Shown here: piece after piece, positions 12,950 through 20,030 of the stretch
Position numbering within the stretch: position 1 is the first letter of the stretch
Layout of the letters: the number at the start of each line of letters is the position of its first letter
Source of the DNA: DAOQAU01 sp035354275
GTDB taxonomy: Bacteria > Cyanobacteriota > Vampirovibrionia > Gastranaerophilales > Gastranaerophilaceae
DNA: 20,030 nt
Assembly: GCA_035354275.1 (NCBI GenBank)
Contig: DAOQAU010000030.1
Location: 1-20,030 of the forward strand
Direction: 5' to 3'
Translations under genes and position numbers: made by a program
Notes under the pieces: generated by a model
The model's input: only the letters and a program-made list of their open reading frames with translations
The model's database searches: none
Told to the model about the DNA's origin: nothing

Positions 12950-14257
12950 ATTCCAAAAACATTTCCTTGAGCAAATTATAGCCTTGAATTAACGTTTTGT
13001 AATCTATTTTTTCATCGATTGAGTGCATGTTAAAAACATCTGCAAGTCCGACTAAAAACGGGCAAATCGTTTCGCCCTTGGAGTTTTTATTTTGTGCGTA
13101 AATATGGGTTTCCGCACCTGCATGAAATGATGAAATATCCTGATTTATGCCTAACATTGCGCATACTTTAGTGTGAATTTTTTCTATAAAATCGTCCTGA
13201 GCCTTTTCAAACGGGGGCAAATGCTGAGAAAATATAATTTCGGCATTTGCAAGCGAATCATATTTTTTATTGAATTTTTCGACGATATTTTGAATAATTG
13301 CCTTTAATTCATTTTCTTTTTCAAAGCTTGCGCTTCTGATAGAATAAGTTGCCTGAGCCTTTGTATTTATAACATTTGTGACAGGAGTGCCGTTTTGAGT
13401 ATTACCCGCGATAATTGTACCGATATTAATTGATGTTATTGTGCCGGTTTCATCTTTGTAAAATACTCCCTGCGGGATTTCATTAACCAATTCTGCAATT
13501 AATTTTGCCGCATTAAGTCTTTTTTCATCTCCTATATCAAGCCCAGAATGTCCTCCGTATGAAGTTTTCAAATTAAGTTGAGCATTTGTGTAGCTTGCAC
13601 CTGATACAAGTAGCTGACCAAGTTTATCTGCATCCAAGACAAGCGCGTATTTTGAATTTAACTTTGAAAAATCCAGATGTTTAATCCCGCTCATTCCGTG
13701 TTCTTCGTCTCGGGTAAGCACAATCTCTAAAGGATAAATGTGTGAAAATTCATAAGCAAGCATCAATGCACAGGCGACTCCTGCTTTATCATCTGCCCCG
13801 AGAGTTCTTGTTTTGTCAGTTTCAATGAAATCATCGTTAATTTGAAGATTAATCGGAGAAGCATCTCCCACAACGTCCATGTGTGCGGATAAAAGCAAGG
13901 GCTGTTTGTCTGTTACAGTGCCGCTTACTGTTATAATCAAATTTCCGTAATCATCAGATTTACAATTGATACCGTTATCGGCACAAAAATTTTTAATCCA
14001 TTCAATTACTTTTTCCTCTTTCATTGAAGGAGAAGGAATTTGCACTAANNNNNNNNNNNNNNNNNNNNNNNNNNNNNNNNNNNNNNNNNNNNNNNNNNNN
14101 NNNNNNNNNNNNNNNNNNNNNNNNNNNNNNNNNNNNNNNNNNNNNNNNTAATCCATTCAATTACTTTTTCCTCTTTCATTGAAGGAGAAGGAATTTGCAC
14201 TAATTCGCAAAAAATTTCTAATAATTTATTTTCTTTTTTTAAATCTTCAATCTGCAT
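12939..14257 (-). CDS. M20-family metallopeptidase, PepT-like (interrupted by an assembly gap)
   Basis: A di-zinc aminopeptidase-type enzyme, probably cytosolic. When the false gap is removed, the gene is 1164 bases and encodes 387 residues in frame. Numbered on the merged protein, metal ligands and catalytic residues fit the family: HMD (H74, D76), GADD (bridging D104), DEEHG (catalytic E133, ligand E134), LDAD (D157) and MHS (H360). The NGTPVTNVIN segment and the dimerisation insert lie between. It resembles peptidase T and its relatives more than DapE or ArgE; the substrate is not proven. The ATG at 14257 has AAAGGA upstream; an alternative ATG at 14287 is less likely. The first codons overlap the upstream small gene, suggesting coupling. 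It converges on tmk. Confidence 0.9.
14049..14148. other. 100-N scaffold gap, false
   Basis: Exactly 100 Ns. The 55 bases before it (13994-14048) are identical to the 55 bases after it (14149-14203). Removing the Ns and one copy leaves a continuous M20 reading frame (155 bases removed, total divisible by three). The two contigs therefore overlap and nothing is missing. Confidence 0.93.
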
Positions 14258-14438
14258 AAAAAATCCTTTGATTTGTACCACCTTCACCTATTGGTATTCT
14301 TACGCTGCGAGAGCATTTCGGACATCTTCCGACATAAGCGTCACCGGTTTTGTTTTTATAAATTCTTGTATAAACATTACAGCATTTAAACATTATGCCA
14401 AGGTAAGGTTTTTTTTCATTTTTTTCGAATCCGCTCAT
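14247..14438 (-). CDS. Small zinc-ribbon-like conserved protein
   Basis: A 63-residue protein. From residue 16 it reads MFKCCNVYTRIYKNKTGDAYVGRC, then PKCSRSVRIPIGEGGTNQR. A CC pair and a CxxC pair about 20 residues apart could bind one zinc ion. I recall similar small proteins (YTRIY...GRCPxCGxxVxVPIGxGGT) in several phyla but know no function. The start at 14438 has a modest GTGGA before it; the internal ATG at 14393 has none, though the conserved part begins there. The 3' end overlaps the peptidase start by 11 bases and the GHL10 gene ends 27 bases upstream, so the three form a likely operon. Confidence 0.75.
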   Translation of the reverse strand: MSGFEKNEKKPYLGIMFKCCNVYTRIYKNKTGDAYVGRCPKCSRSVRIPIGEGGTNQRIFYAD

Positions 14439-14465
14439 ATTTATCCACTTTGCCCCATTTACCCC

Positions 14466-16304
14466 TTAAATAATTTTTCTTAACTTAAACGGTGTGCGTT
14501 TTTTCCTTTGAAATTGATAGCGTGTATTTGGCTGAATTTTATAGGTGTCATCTTCCGTTGGAAGAAAGACACTTGCCATAAGCGTATTTTTATATTTATC
14601 GTCAAGGTGCGCATAATCAAAAAGTATTATACCTTTTGATTCGAGTTTTCGGGCTTCATGGATTTGCCTTATTAAATCTTCATTTGAGCCTCCCATAAAA
14701 GTTACAAAAATCCCTGAATAAAGTTTTGTACAGTCACATTTATTACGATTTATATCTTGCATCATTATATTTGCGGTTTTTGCGTCGCAAGTTAAAAGAA
14801 GCGGTGTAAATCCGTCTATATAACCTCGTTGTGACCAAGTTTTCCAATCTTGTTGTTTTGTCTCTAAGGCTTTTTGCCTGTCAGGGAAAATAACTGCTGT
14901 TAAAAGGATATTTTTATTGTGTGTAAGCTTACTTATTCGCTCGACAAATTCTGTTATATTGTCTTGTCTGTATTTGTCCCAAACCTGCCATAATTCATCG
15001 TCAGGAAGAATTTCTACAGGGTCTTTGCAATATTGGGATTTAAAATCCGCTCTTGCATATTCTGTGTAACCCCAATTTGACAAATCATAGCCGGGATATT
15101 TTGCCGCTAAAGATTGCGGATAACGTATGTAGTCAAGATTTATGCCATCAGGAGAATAATTTGTAATAATTTCTTTTATTAAATATTCCAAAAAGTCTTG
15201 TACTTCAGGATTTGCAGGGTCTAAAAAATATCCGTTATGTTCGGACACAGAAGGTGTGGGTCCTTGTTTTTCGTAATCTTTTTTTGTTTTATTTGCCCAT
15301 GCGGGTTTTACTGCTAAAATGCTTTTGGAATTAGAATTTGGGGGCTCATTTCCTACATAAAAAGTTTCAAACCAAATATTGACTTTAATTCCGCGTTTAT
15401 GTGCCTCTTGAATCCAAATTTTTAAAGGATCAAAGCCTGCAAATTTTTCGTTTTGCCTGATAAAATTATAATCTGACATTGTTTTGCTTGGAAAAATAGT
15501 TTTGCCATGAAAATAAGTTTCAAGAAAAATATTGTTAATTCCTGAAGCTTTTAATCTGTCAAGTGTTTTGGTGATTTCTTCGGATGAAGTTTCAGTCGGA
15601 CGTATCCAAACCCCTTTGAGCTCATCAGCTTTGTACGGAAGTGCATTTGCAAGTGCCAAATTTGCGCTTTCTATTGCCTGTGAAGAATATTTTTGAACAT
15701 TTGAAGGGTCATGCTTTGCTTTTTCAAGATAATCTTGTGCTTGTTCAATATACATTTTAGGTTTTTTGGCATCATAATAAAGGGAACGTTCTTTGTAATA
15801 ATTTACGATTTCATTTGCTTCTTTTATTTTTTGTTGGGCACCATAGAGAAAACTGTCTGAAGTGATATAAACTGTAAGTGTTTTGTCTGTGGGGTTAACA
15901 TATACTTTTGAACCTAAAATGACATTTTCATTAATCCATTTTTTTGCGCTTCCGTGACCGCTTATTACAAATCCGTCTCGAGGGATTAGAGAATCGGCTC
16001 CGCCTAGAGCCGTTGTTATGTTTTTGCATACGATAGCTTCAGAGCCGAATTCGTTTGTGTTGGTTCTGAAACCAAAAGCGGGAGTATAGACTATCATTTG
16101 GTTTGCGCCTCTTAAACCCGGATAAAAGCTTCCTACCGTGTTTGAAACAATAGTCGGATCTATCGCATTAAGCGGATAAACTTTTTGGCTGAAAATTATT
16201 TCGCTGTCGTCAGAAAAGAAATTAAAATCATCCGCGAAAGCAGGACAAACAAATTGCATCAAAAGTGCAAACAATATAAATAATTTCCAAAGCACTCGGT
16301 TCAT
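14466..16304 (-). CDS. Secreted GHL10-family (DUF187) glycoside hydrolase-like protein
   Basis: The 612-residue protein begins with a signal peptide (basic NRVLWK, hydrophobic core to about residue 22, cleavage likely after PAFA). Residues ~30-165 form a domain with GFRTNTNEFGSEAIVC and PRDGFVISGHG motifs. Residues ~165-225 are helical and charged. Residues ~230-600 are a GHL10 barrel: LKGVWIRPT, GINNIFLETYFHGKTIFPS, AHKRGIKVNIWFETF, and DGINLDYIRYP near 386-396. Members are thought to act on cell-envelope or other polysaccharides; the substrate is unknown. The GGGAAGGGAT sequence precedes the ATG. It heads a likely operon with the zinc-ribbon protein and the peptidase, and is divergent from nuoA. 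It could be exported or lipid-free periplasmic; no lipobox Cys is at the cleavage site. Confidence 0.88.
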   Translation of the reverse strand: MNRVLWKLFILFALLMQFVCPAFADDFNFFSDDSEIIFSQKVYPLNAIDPTIVSNTVGSFYPGLRGANQMIVYTPAFGFRTNTNEFGSEAIVCKNITTALGGADSLIPRDGFVISGHGSAKKWINENVILGSKVYVNPTDKTLTVYITSDSFLYGAQQKIKEANEIVNYYKERSLYYDAKKPKMYIEQAQDYLEKAKHDPSNVQKYSSQAIESANLALANALPYKADELKGVWIRPTETSSEEITKTLDRLKASGINNIFLETYFHGKTIFPSKTMSDYNFIRQNEKFAGFDPLKIWIQEAHKRGIKVNIWFETFYVGNEPPNSNSKSILAVKPAWANKTKKDYEKQGPTPSVSEHNGYFLDPANPEVQDFLEYLIKEIITNYSPDGINLDYIRYPQSLAAKYPGYDLSNWGYTEYARADFKSQYCKDPVEILPDDELWQVWDKYRQDNITEFVERISKLTHNKNILLTAVIFPDRQKALETKQQDWKTWSQRGYIDGFTPLLLTCDAKTANIMMQDINRNKCDCTKLYSGIFVTFMGGSNEDLIRQIHEARKLESKGIILFDYAHLDDKYKNTLMASVFLPTEDDTYKIQPNTRYQFQRKKRTPFKLRKII

Positions 16305-16340
16305 CTATCCCTTCCCTTGTACATGTCTTTGATTTTATTA

Positions 16341-16346
16341 TCATAG
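16341..16346 (-). promoter_or_regulatory. Candidate -10 element for the GHL10 operon
   Basis: On the minus strand TATGAT (five of six) lies about 37 bases upstream of the GHL10 start codon. No convincing -35 sits at the right distance. The site is proposed because the gene is divergent from nuoA and needs its own promoter. Confidence 0.3.
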
Positions 16347-16462
16347 CTTAATTGTACTGTTTTTATGTCCTATAACAGGAGTATTTTATCAGGTTAAATC
16401 GTGAAAAAAATCATCTTAATAAAACACAACAAGTACTATGCTAGAAAAAATGTTTTGATTAT

Positions 16463-16468
16463 TATAAT
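16463..16468 (+). promoter_or_regulatory. Candidate -10 element for the nuo operon
   Basis: A perfect TATAAT 27 bases before the nuoA start codon, giving a short leader. The expected -35 position (around 16440) has no good match, so activation by another factor, or chance in AT-rich DNA, is possible. The rest of the 190-bp divergent region shows nothing else I can identify. Confidence 0.4.
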
Positions 16469-16494
16469 TATAGGTACTTTTGTAAGAGGTTAGA

Positions 16495-16848
16495 TTGAAA
16501 GAGCTGATTTTTTTAGCGGTATTTGTGGTTTTGTCAGGGCTTTTTGCTCTTGCAGCACTTATTGCAAGCTATATCTGCTCTCCAAGAACACTGTTTGAAG
16601 ATAAAAAAACTCACTATGAATGCGGCATGGAATTGTTTTCAGATGCCAGAATCCAATTTGATGTTAAATTTTTTAATTTTGCTATTATGTTTTTAATCTT
16701 CGACGTTGAAACAATTTTTCTTTTCCCTTTTGCCGTTAATTTTAACCAGCTTGAAGCATTCGCCCTTATCGAAGTAACAATTTTTGTATTTTTACTGATA
16801 TTTGCACTTTGGTTTGCCATAAAAAAAGATATTTTGAGGTGGCAGTGA
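16495..16848 (+). CDS. nuoA: NADH-quinone oxidoreductase subunit A (NdhC-type)
   Basis: A small membrane subunit of respiratory complex I located at the junction with the peripheral arm. The 117-residue length is normal and there are three membrane helices. The loop after the first helix has KKTHYECGMELFSDARIQFDVKFFNFAIMFLIFDVETIFLFP, including the conserved Cys and Asp-Val-Glu. Start is TTG: an in-frame TAA lies nine bases upstream, no ATG fits, and AGAGG precedes it. The stop overlaps the nuoB start (GTGA). Confidence 0.96.
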   Translation: MKELIFLAVFVVLSGLFALAALIASYICSPRTLFEDKKTHYECGMELFSDARIQFDVKFFNFAIMFLIFDVETIFLFPFAVNFNQLEAFALIEVTIFVFLLIFALWFAIKKDILRWQ

Positions 16849-17423
16849 ACGTTATAATTTCAAGCATAGATTTTATTTATAACTGGGGACGCTCGAACTC
16901 TATTTGGCCTATGACTTTTGCCACTTCATGCTGCGGAATCGAAATGATGCAAACTTCTGCAGCCAATTTTGATATCGCGCGTTTCGGCTCGGAAGTTTTC
17001 AGGGCAACCCCAAGGCAAGCGGATTTGCTGATTTGTGCAGGAACAATTACCCATAAAATGGCTCCCGCCATGCTTAAATTGTACCAACAGATGCCCGAAC
17101 CCAAATATGTCATCGCTATGGGAGCATGCACTTGTGGCGGCGGAATGTTTGGCGACAGTTATTCGGTGGTTAAAGGTATCGATAAGGTAATTCCTGTTGA
17201 TATTTACCTTCCGATGTGCCCGCCTACGCCGAGCGCGCTTTTAGATGCAATAATTAAGCTTCAGAAAAAAATCCGCAAAGAAACAATTTTGAACAGAAAA
17301 AAATATATTGATGCCCACGTTTCTACTCTAAAACTTGATGAAGAAAGTGAAATTTTAATTAAAGATTCCGGTATAAATATTCAATACTGGGGAGTATCGG
17401 GGGATTTATCAGATGAACTTTGA
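16845..17423 (+). CDS. nuoB: NADH-quinone oxidoreductase subunit B (NdhK-type, N2 cluster)
   Basis: This subunit holds the terminal [4Fe-4S] cluster N2 that reduces quinone. The protein has 192 residues. Cluster ligands are the tandem CC at residues 29-30, the Cys of GACTCGGG, and the Cys of PMCPPTPSALLDAI. The GTG at 16845 is chosen because GAGG lies five bases before it and it overlaps the nuoA stop; the longer open frame from 16809 lies inside nuoA. PMCPP replaces the usual PGCPP. A ~40-residue C-terminal extension follows the last motif. Confidence 0.96.
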   Translation: MNVIISSIDFIYNWGRSNSIWPMTFATSCCGIEMMQTSAANFDIARFGSEVFRATPRQADLLICAGTITHKMAPAMLKLYQQMPEPKYVIAMGACTCGGGMFGDSYSVVKGIDKVIPVDIYLPMCPPTPSALLDAIIKLQKKIRKETILNRKKYIDAHVSTLKLDEESEILIKDSGINIQYWGVSGDLSDEL

Positions 17424-17871
17424 AGCGTTGCAAAATTTTGATATTCAAGTAATTAAGCAAGAAAATTCTTTCGACAAAATTCGCGTGGATAAATCGAATT
17501 TAGTTGACCTTTTGAGCTTCCTTAAAAATAATGCTGAATTTGATTTTGATACCCTTTTATCGCTTATCGCCATTGATTTGAAAGATTCATTTGAATTGAT
17601 TTATTGTGTTTATTCGACAAAATTGAACACTCAAAGGCAGATTTCTGTCCTTTTGGACAGAAATCTGCCCAAAGTAAATTCAATCGTAGATGTTTATAAA
17701 AGCGCATATTTTGATGAATGTGAAATTTACGATTTATTTGGCATAAATTTTGAAAATAATCCCGATTTAAAACGTCTTTTTATGCCAAAAGGCTGGATTG
17801 GAAACCCTTTGCGCAAAGATTATATTGCAGATGATTCAAGATTAGCCTGGAATGAGGTGAAAAATGCCTAA
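17413..17871 (+). CDS. nuoC: NADH-quinone oxidoreductase subunit C (NdhJ-type)
   Basis: A peripheral-arm subunit packed against NuoD. The protein has 152 residues and ends with the family signature CEIYDLFGINFENNPDLKR, then LFMPKGWIGNPLRKDY. The start overlaps nuoB by 11 bases and GGGGGA precedes it. The gene is separate, not fused to nuoD as in some Proteobacteria. It contains a perfect 15-bp inverted repeat (17636-17669). Confidence 0.96.
   Translation: MNFEALQNFDIQVIKQENSFDKIRVDKSNLVDLLSFLKNNAEFDFDTLLSLIAIDLKDSFELIYCVYSTKLNTQRQISVLLDRNLPKVNSIVDVYKSAYFDECEIYDLFGINFENNPDLKRLFMPKGWIGNPLRKDYIADDSRLAWNEVKNA
17636..17669. repeat. Perfect 15-bp hairpin inside nuoC
   Basis: Bases 17636-17650 are the exact reverse complement of 17655-17669, with a TTTT loop. 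The stretch encodes QRQISVLLDRNLP, which fits the NuoC family, so it is coding as well as palindromic. Confidence 0.85.
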
Positions 17872-18976
17872 TTCAGAGCGCACAAGAATGAAGATAAACA
17901 TAGGGCCTCAGCACCCTTCGACTCACGGAGTTTTACGCCTTGTACTTGAACTTGAAGGCGAGATTATTAAATCCTGTGAGCCTGTTATCGGCTATCTTCA
18001 CAGGGGTATGGAAAAAATGGCGGAAAACCGCACTTATTTGCAGTATCTTCCGACTGTTGACAGAGTTGATTATTTAAGCGGATTCTTTAATTCCTACGCC
18101 TTTTGTGATGCGGTCGAAAATCTTGCCAAAATTGAAGTTTCTAAAAGAACAAAATATATCAGGGTATTGACTCTTGAATTAAACCGTCTTGCCTCGCACT
18201 TGCTTTGGTTGGGTACTTATATGTTGGATTTGGGTGCAACAACTCCTCTTTTTTATTGTTTCAGGGATAGAGAAATCATACTGCACCTGTTTGAGGAACT
18301 TACAGGGCAGCGTTTAATGTATAATTACTATACTTTTGGGGGCTTAAGGCACGAAGTTTCTTCCGATTGGCTTAATAAAGTCAAAGATTTTGTTAAGATT
18401 ATGCCTTCCAGAATTAATGATTACGAAGGAATTATTACCAATAATCCTATTTTTGTTGCTCGCGCAAAAGGAGTCGGAATAATTTCTAAAAACACTGCTT
18501 TACAATATTCTATGACAGGACCTAACCTTAGGGCAAGCGGGATTAATGTTGATTTTAGAAAACAAAAACCTTATCTGGTATATGGCGACATTGAATTTGA
18601 CACAGCAGTTGCTCAAAACGGCGACTGCTACGACAGGTATAATGTCAGAATTGAAGAAATGAGAACTTGTTTAAAAATCATCTCTCAATGTGTTGATTGG
18701 CTTTTGGTTAATCAAGGTGAAGTTTTATCGACCGTAAAACAACATTTGCTTAAAGTTCCCGAAGGCGAATACATTTCCAATGTGGAAGCACCCAGAGGGC
18801 TTTGCAGCTGTTATGTCAAATCTGACGGTTCATCCAATCCTTACAGGGTCAAATGGCGTACAGGCTCTTATTATTCTGTTCAAATTTTGCCTAAATTGCT
18901 TATTGATTCAATGTATCCGGATTTAATGACAATTTTCGGCTCCCTTGATGTAATCTTGCCGGAGGTTGACAGATAA
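17864..18976 (+). CDS. nuoD: NADH-quinone oxidoreductase subunit D (NdhH-type, 49-kDa)
   Basis: This subunit helps form the quinone-binding cavity together with NuoB. The protein has 370 residues, shorter than the ~400 usual in NuoD but within the range of stand-alone forms. Signatures: INIGPQHPSTHGVLRLVLELEGE, EPVIGYLHRGMEKMAENRTYLQ, and the C-terminal VEAPRGLCSCYVKSDGSSNPYRVKWRTGSY with the terminal DVILPEVDR. The conserved quinone-site HPSTHG is intact. It overlaps nuoC by 8 bases, with GAGGTG as ribosome site, and shares one base with nuoH. Confidence 0.97.
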   Translation: MPNSERTRMKINIGPQHPSTHGVLRLVLELEGEIIKSCEPVIGYLHRGMEKMAENRTYLQYLPTVDRVDYLSGFFNSYAFCDAVENLAKIEVSKRTKYIRVLTLELNRLASHLLWLGTYMLDLGATTPLFYCFRDREIILHLFEELTGQRLMYNYYTFGGLRHEVSSDWLNKVKDFVKIMPSRINDYEGIITNNPIFVARAKGVGIISKNTALQYSMTGPNLRASGINVDFRKQKPYLVYGDIEFDTAVAQNGDCYDRYNVRIEEMRTCLKIISQCVDWLLVNQGEVLSTVKQHLLKVPEGEYISNVEAPRGLCSCYVKSDGSSNPYRVKWRTGSYYSVQILPKLLIDSMYPDLMTIFGSLDVILPEVDR

Positions 18977-20030
18977 TGGATTATTTATATTTCTTATATC
19001 TGAATTTGTTGGAAAAGTTCCATATACCTGCTTTTGTGGGAACTGTAACTTTCCCTGTGCTTCCGTTTTGCATAGTTGCGGTTGTTTTAATTCTTGTAGT
19101 CTTGTTTTTGGTGCTGCTTGAAAGAAAAGTTTTAGCTGTTTTTACTCAAAGAAAAGGCCCTAACAGAGTCGGTCCTTGGGGCTTGTTTCAAATAATAGCA
19201 GACGCGATAAAACTTCTTTGCAAAGAAAATATCACGCCTGAAAAAAGCGACAGATTCCTGTTTATGATTGCGCCGCTACTCGCATTTGTGCCTGTAATGG
19301 TTGTTTGGGGATTGATTCCCTTCAGCTCTGAATTTGATTTTATATCTTATTCGGTAAGTGGTCTGCTTTTCATTTCTATAGCTTCTATTCCTATCATAGC
19401 AATTCTTTTAGCCGGTTATGCAAGTAACAACAAATATTCACTTATAGGCTCAATTCGTTCTGTAGTGCAGGCAATCAGCTATGAACTTCCGATGGTATTT
19501 TCTTTTTTAAGCATTGTTTTGCTTGCATCTTCTATGAATTTAAAACAAATAGTTTTTGCTCAAATAAGCATATATCCGTTTTGCGGATGGTTTATTTTCC
19601 CTGCCTTTTTAGGCTTTGTAGTAATGTTTATATGCGCGCTTGCAGAATTAAACAGATGTCCTTTTGACCTGCCCGAGGCAGAAAGCGAACTTGTAAGCGG
19701 CTATAACACAGAGTATTCGGGGATGAGATTTGCGTTTTTCTTCCTTGCAGAATACGCTATGGCATTTATTATGTGCGCATTTCTTGCAACATTGTTCTTA
19801 GGCGGATTTTTATCGCCTCTAGGATTTTATATTTCCGAAAAAATCTTCGGGTACAACACTCTTTCTCAAATTTTAGTTTATTTTGAGCAGGTATTTTGGA
19901 TTTTCTTAAAAACTTTTGCCCTGTTTATTTGTATTTTATGGGTAAGAGCAACTTTGCCAAGACTTAAATCAGACCAACTTAACGCTTTTGCGTGGAAGTT
20001 TTTACTGCCTGTTTCAATTTTAAATCTCTT
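18976..20030 (+). CDS. nuoH: NADH-quinone oxidoreductase subunit H (NdhA-type), 3' end outside window
   Basis: A membrane subunit contacting the peripheral arm and lining the quinone tunnel. The frame is open for 351 codons to the window edge. Signatures: LLERKVLAVFTQRKGPNRVGPWGLFQIIADAIKL, and the acidic loop ALAELNRCPFDLPEAESELVSGYNTEYSGM; WVRATLPRLKSDQLNAFAWKFLLP comes close to the end. Several membrane helices are visible. The ATG shares its A with the nuoD stop (TAATG). There is no nuoE, nuoF or nuoG between D and H. Confidence 0.96.
   Translation, partial: MDYLYFLYLNLLEKFHIPAFVGTVTFPVLPFCIVAVVLILVVLFLVLLERKVLAVFTQRKGPNRVGPWGLFQIIADAIKLLCKENITPEKSDRFLFMIAPLLAFVPVMVVWGLIPFSSEFDFISYSVSGLLFISIASIPIIAILLAGYASNNKYSLIGSIRSVVQAISYELPMVFSFLSIVLLASSMNLKQIVFAQISIYPFCGWFIFPAFLGFVVMFICALAELNRCPFDLPEAESELVSGYNTEYSGMRFAFFFLAEYAMAFIMCAFLATLFLGGFLSPLGFYISEKIFGYNTLSQILVYFEQVFWIFLKTFALFICILWVRATLPRLKSDQLNAFAWKFLLPVSILNL

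Noticed and set aside
13994..14203. True 55-bp direct repeat inside the peptidase gene
   Set aside because: Identical flanks around exactly 100 Ns, with frame restored by merging, fit a contig overlap better than a duplication.

Overview
The window looks like a piece of a low-GC, non-photosynthetic relative of the Cyanobacteria, most likely Melainabacteria/Vampirovibrionia (for example Gastranaerophilales). Three things suggest this. The ClpC N-terminal domain follows, from memory, the cyanobacterial/plastid ClpC pattern very closely. The complex I genes run A-B-C-D-H without E, F and G. A GHL10 (DUF187) secreted glycosidase-like protein and heptad tandem repeats, both familiar from cyanobacteria, are present. 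The assignment is inference; no rRNA is present to settle it. Most genes are conserved housekeeping genes; the unusual material lies between them.

Layout. 1-2974 (+): 3' end of secA, then ychF. 3128-5919 (-): rpsE-rpmD-rplO-secY, the distal end of the spc ribosomal operon, convergent with ychF across a perfect 20-bp hairpin. 5920-6777: a gene-poor stretch with tRNA-Glu (-), two intrinsic terminators, a structured element flanked by a copy of the tRNA-Glu 3' end, and nested repeats. 6778-9258 (+): clpC behind a clear sigma70-type promoter. 9525-12080 (+): rpmG, tRNA-Trp, secE, nusG, rplK, rplA, closed by a strong terminator. 12335-12949 (+): tmk. 12939-16304 (-): a secreted GHL10 protein, a small zinc-ribbon protein and an M20 metallopeptidase. 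16495-20030 (+): nuoA-B-C-D-H with overlapping genes, running off the end.

Functionally the window joins protein export (SecA, SecY, SecE), translation (S5, L15, L30, L33, L11, L1, YchF, two tRNAs), NusG, protein quality control (ClpC), dTTP synthesis (Tmk) and the membrane and connecting modules of complex I.

The intergenic DNA holds two interspersed repeat families. One is built of modules with fixed ends (GTCAT...ATCT and AGAT...ATGAC) around hairpins whose arms change together. The other is made of 7- or 8-bp tandem units arranged as long palindromes, several inside the ribosomal/sec operons. Separately, rplK and rplA each carry a small leader with the same fold and internal loop but different, compensating stem sequences, a good candidate for autogenous ribosomal-protein control. 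The 100-N gap in the M20 gene is an assembly artefact: both sides carry the same 55 bases, and merging them restores an intact 387-residue gene. I found no CRISPR array, prophage, insertion sequence or clear defence system.
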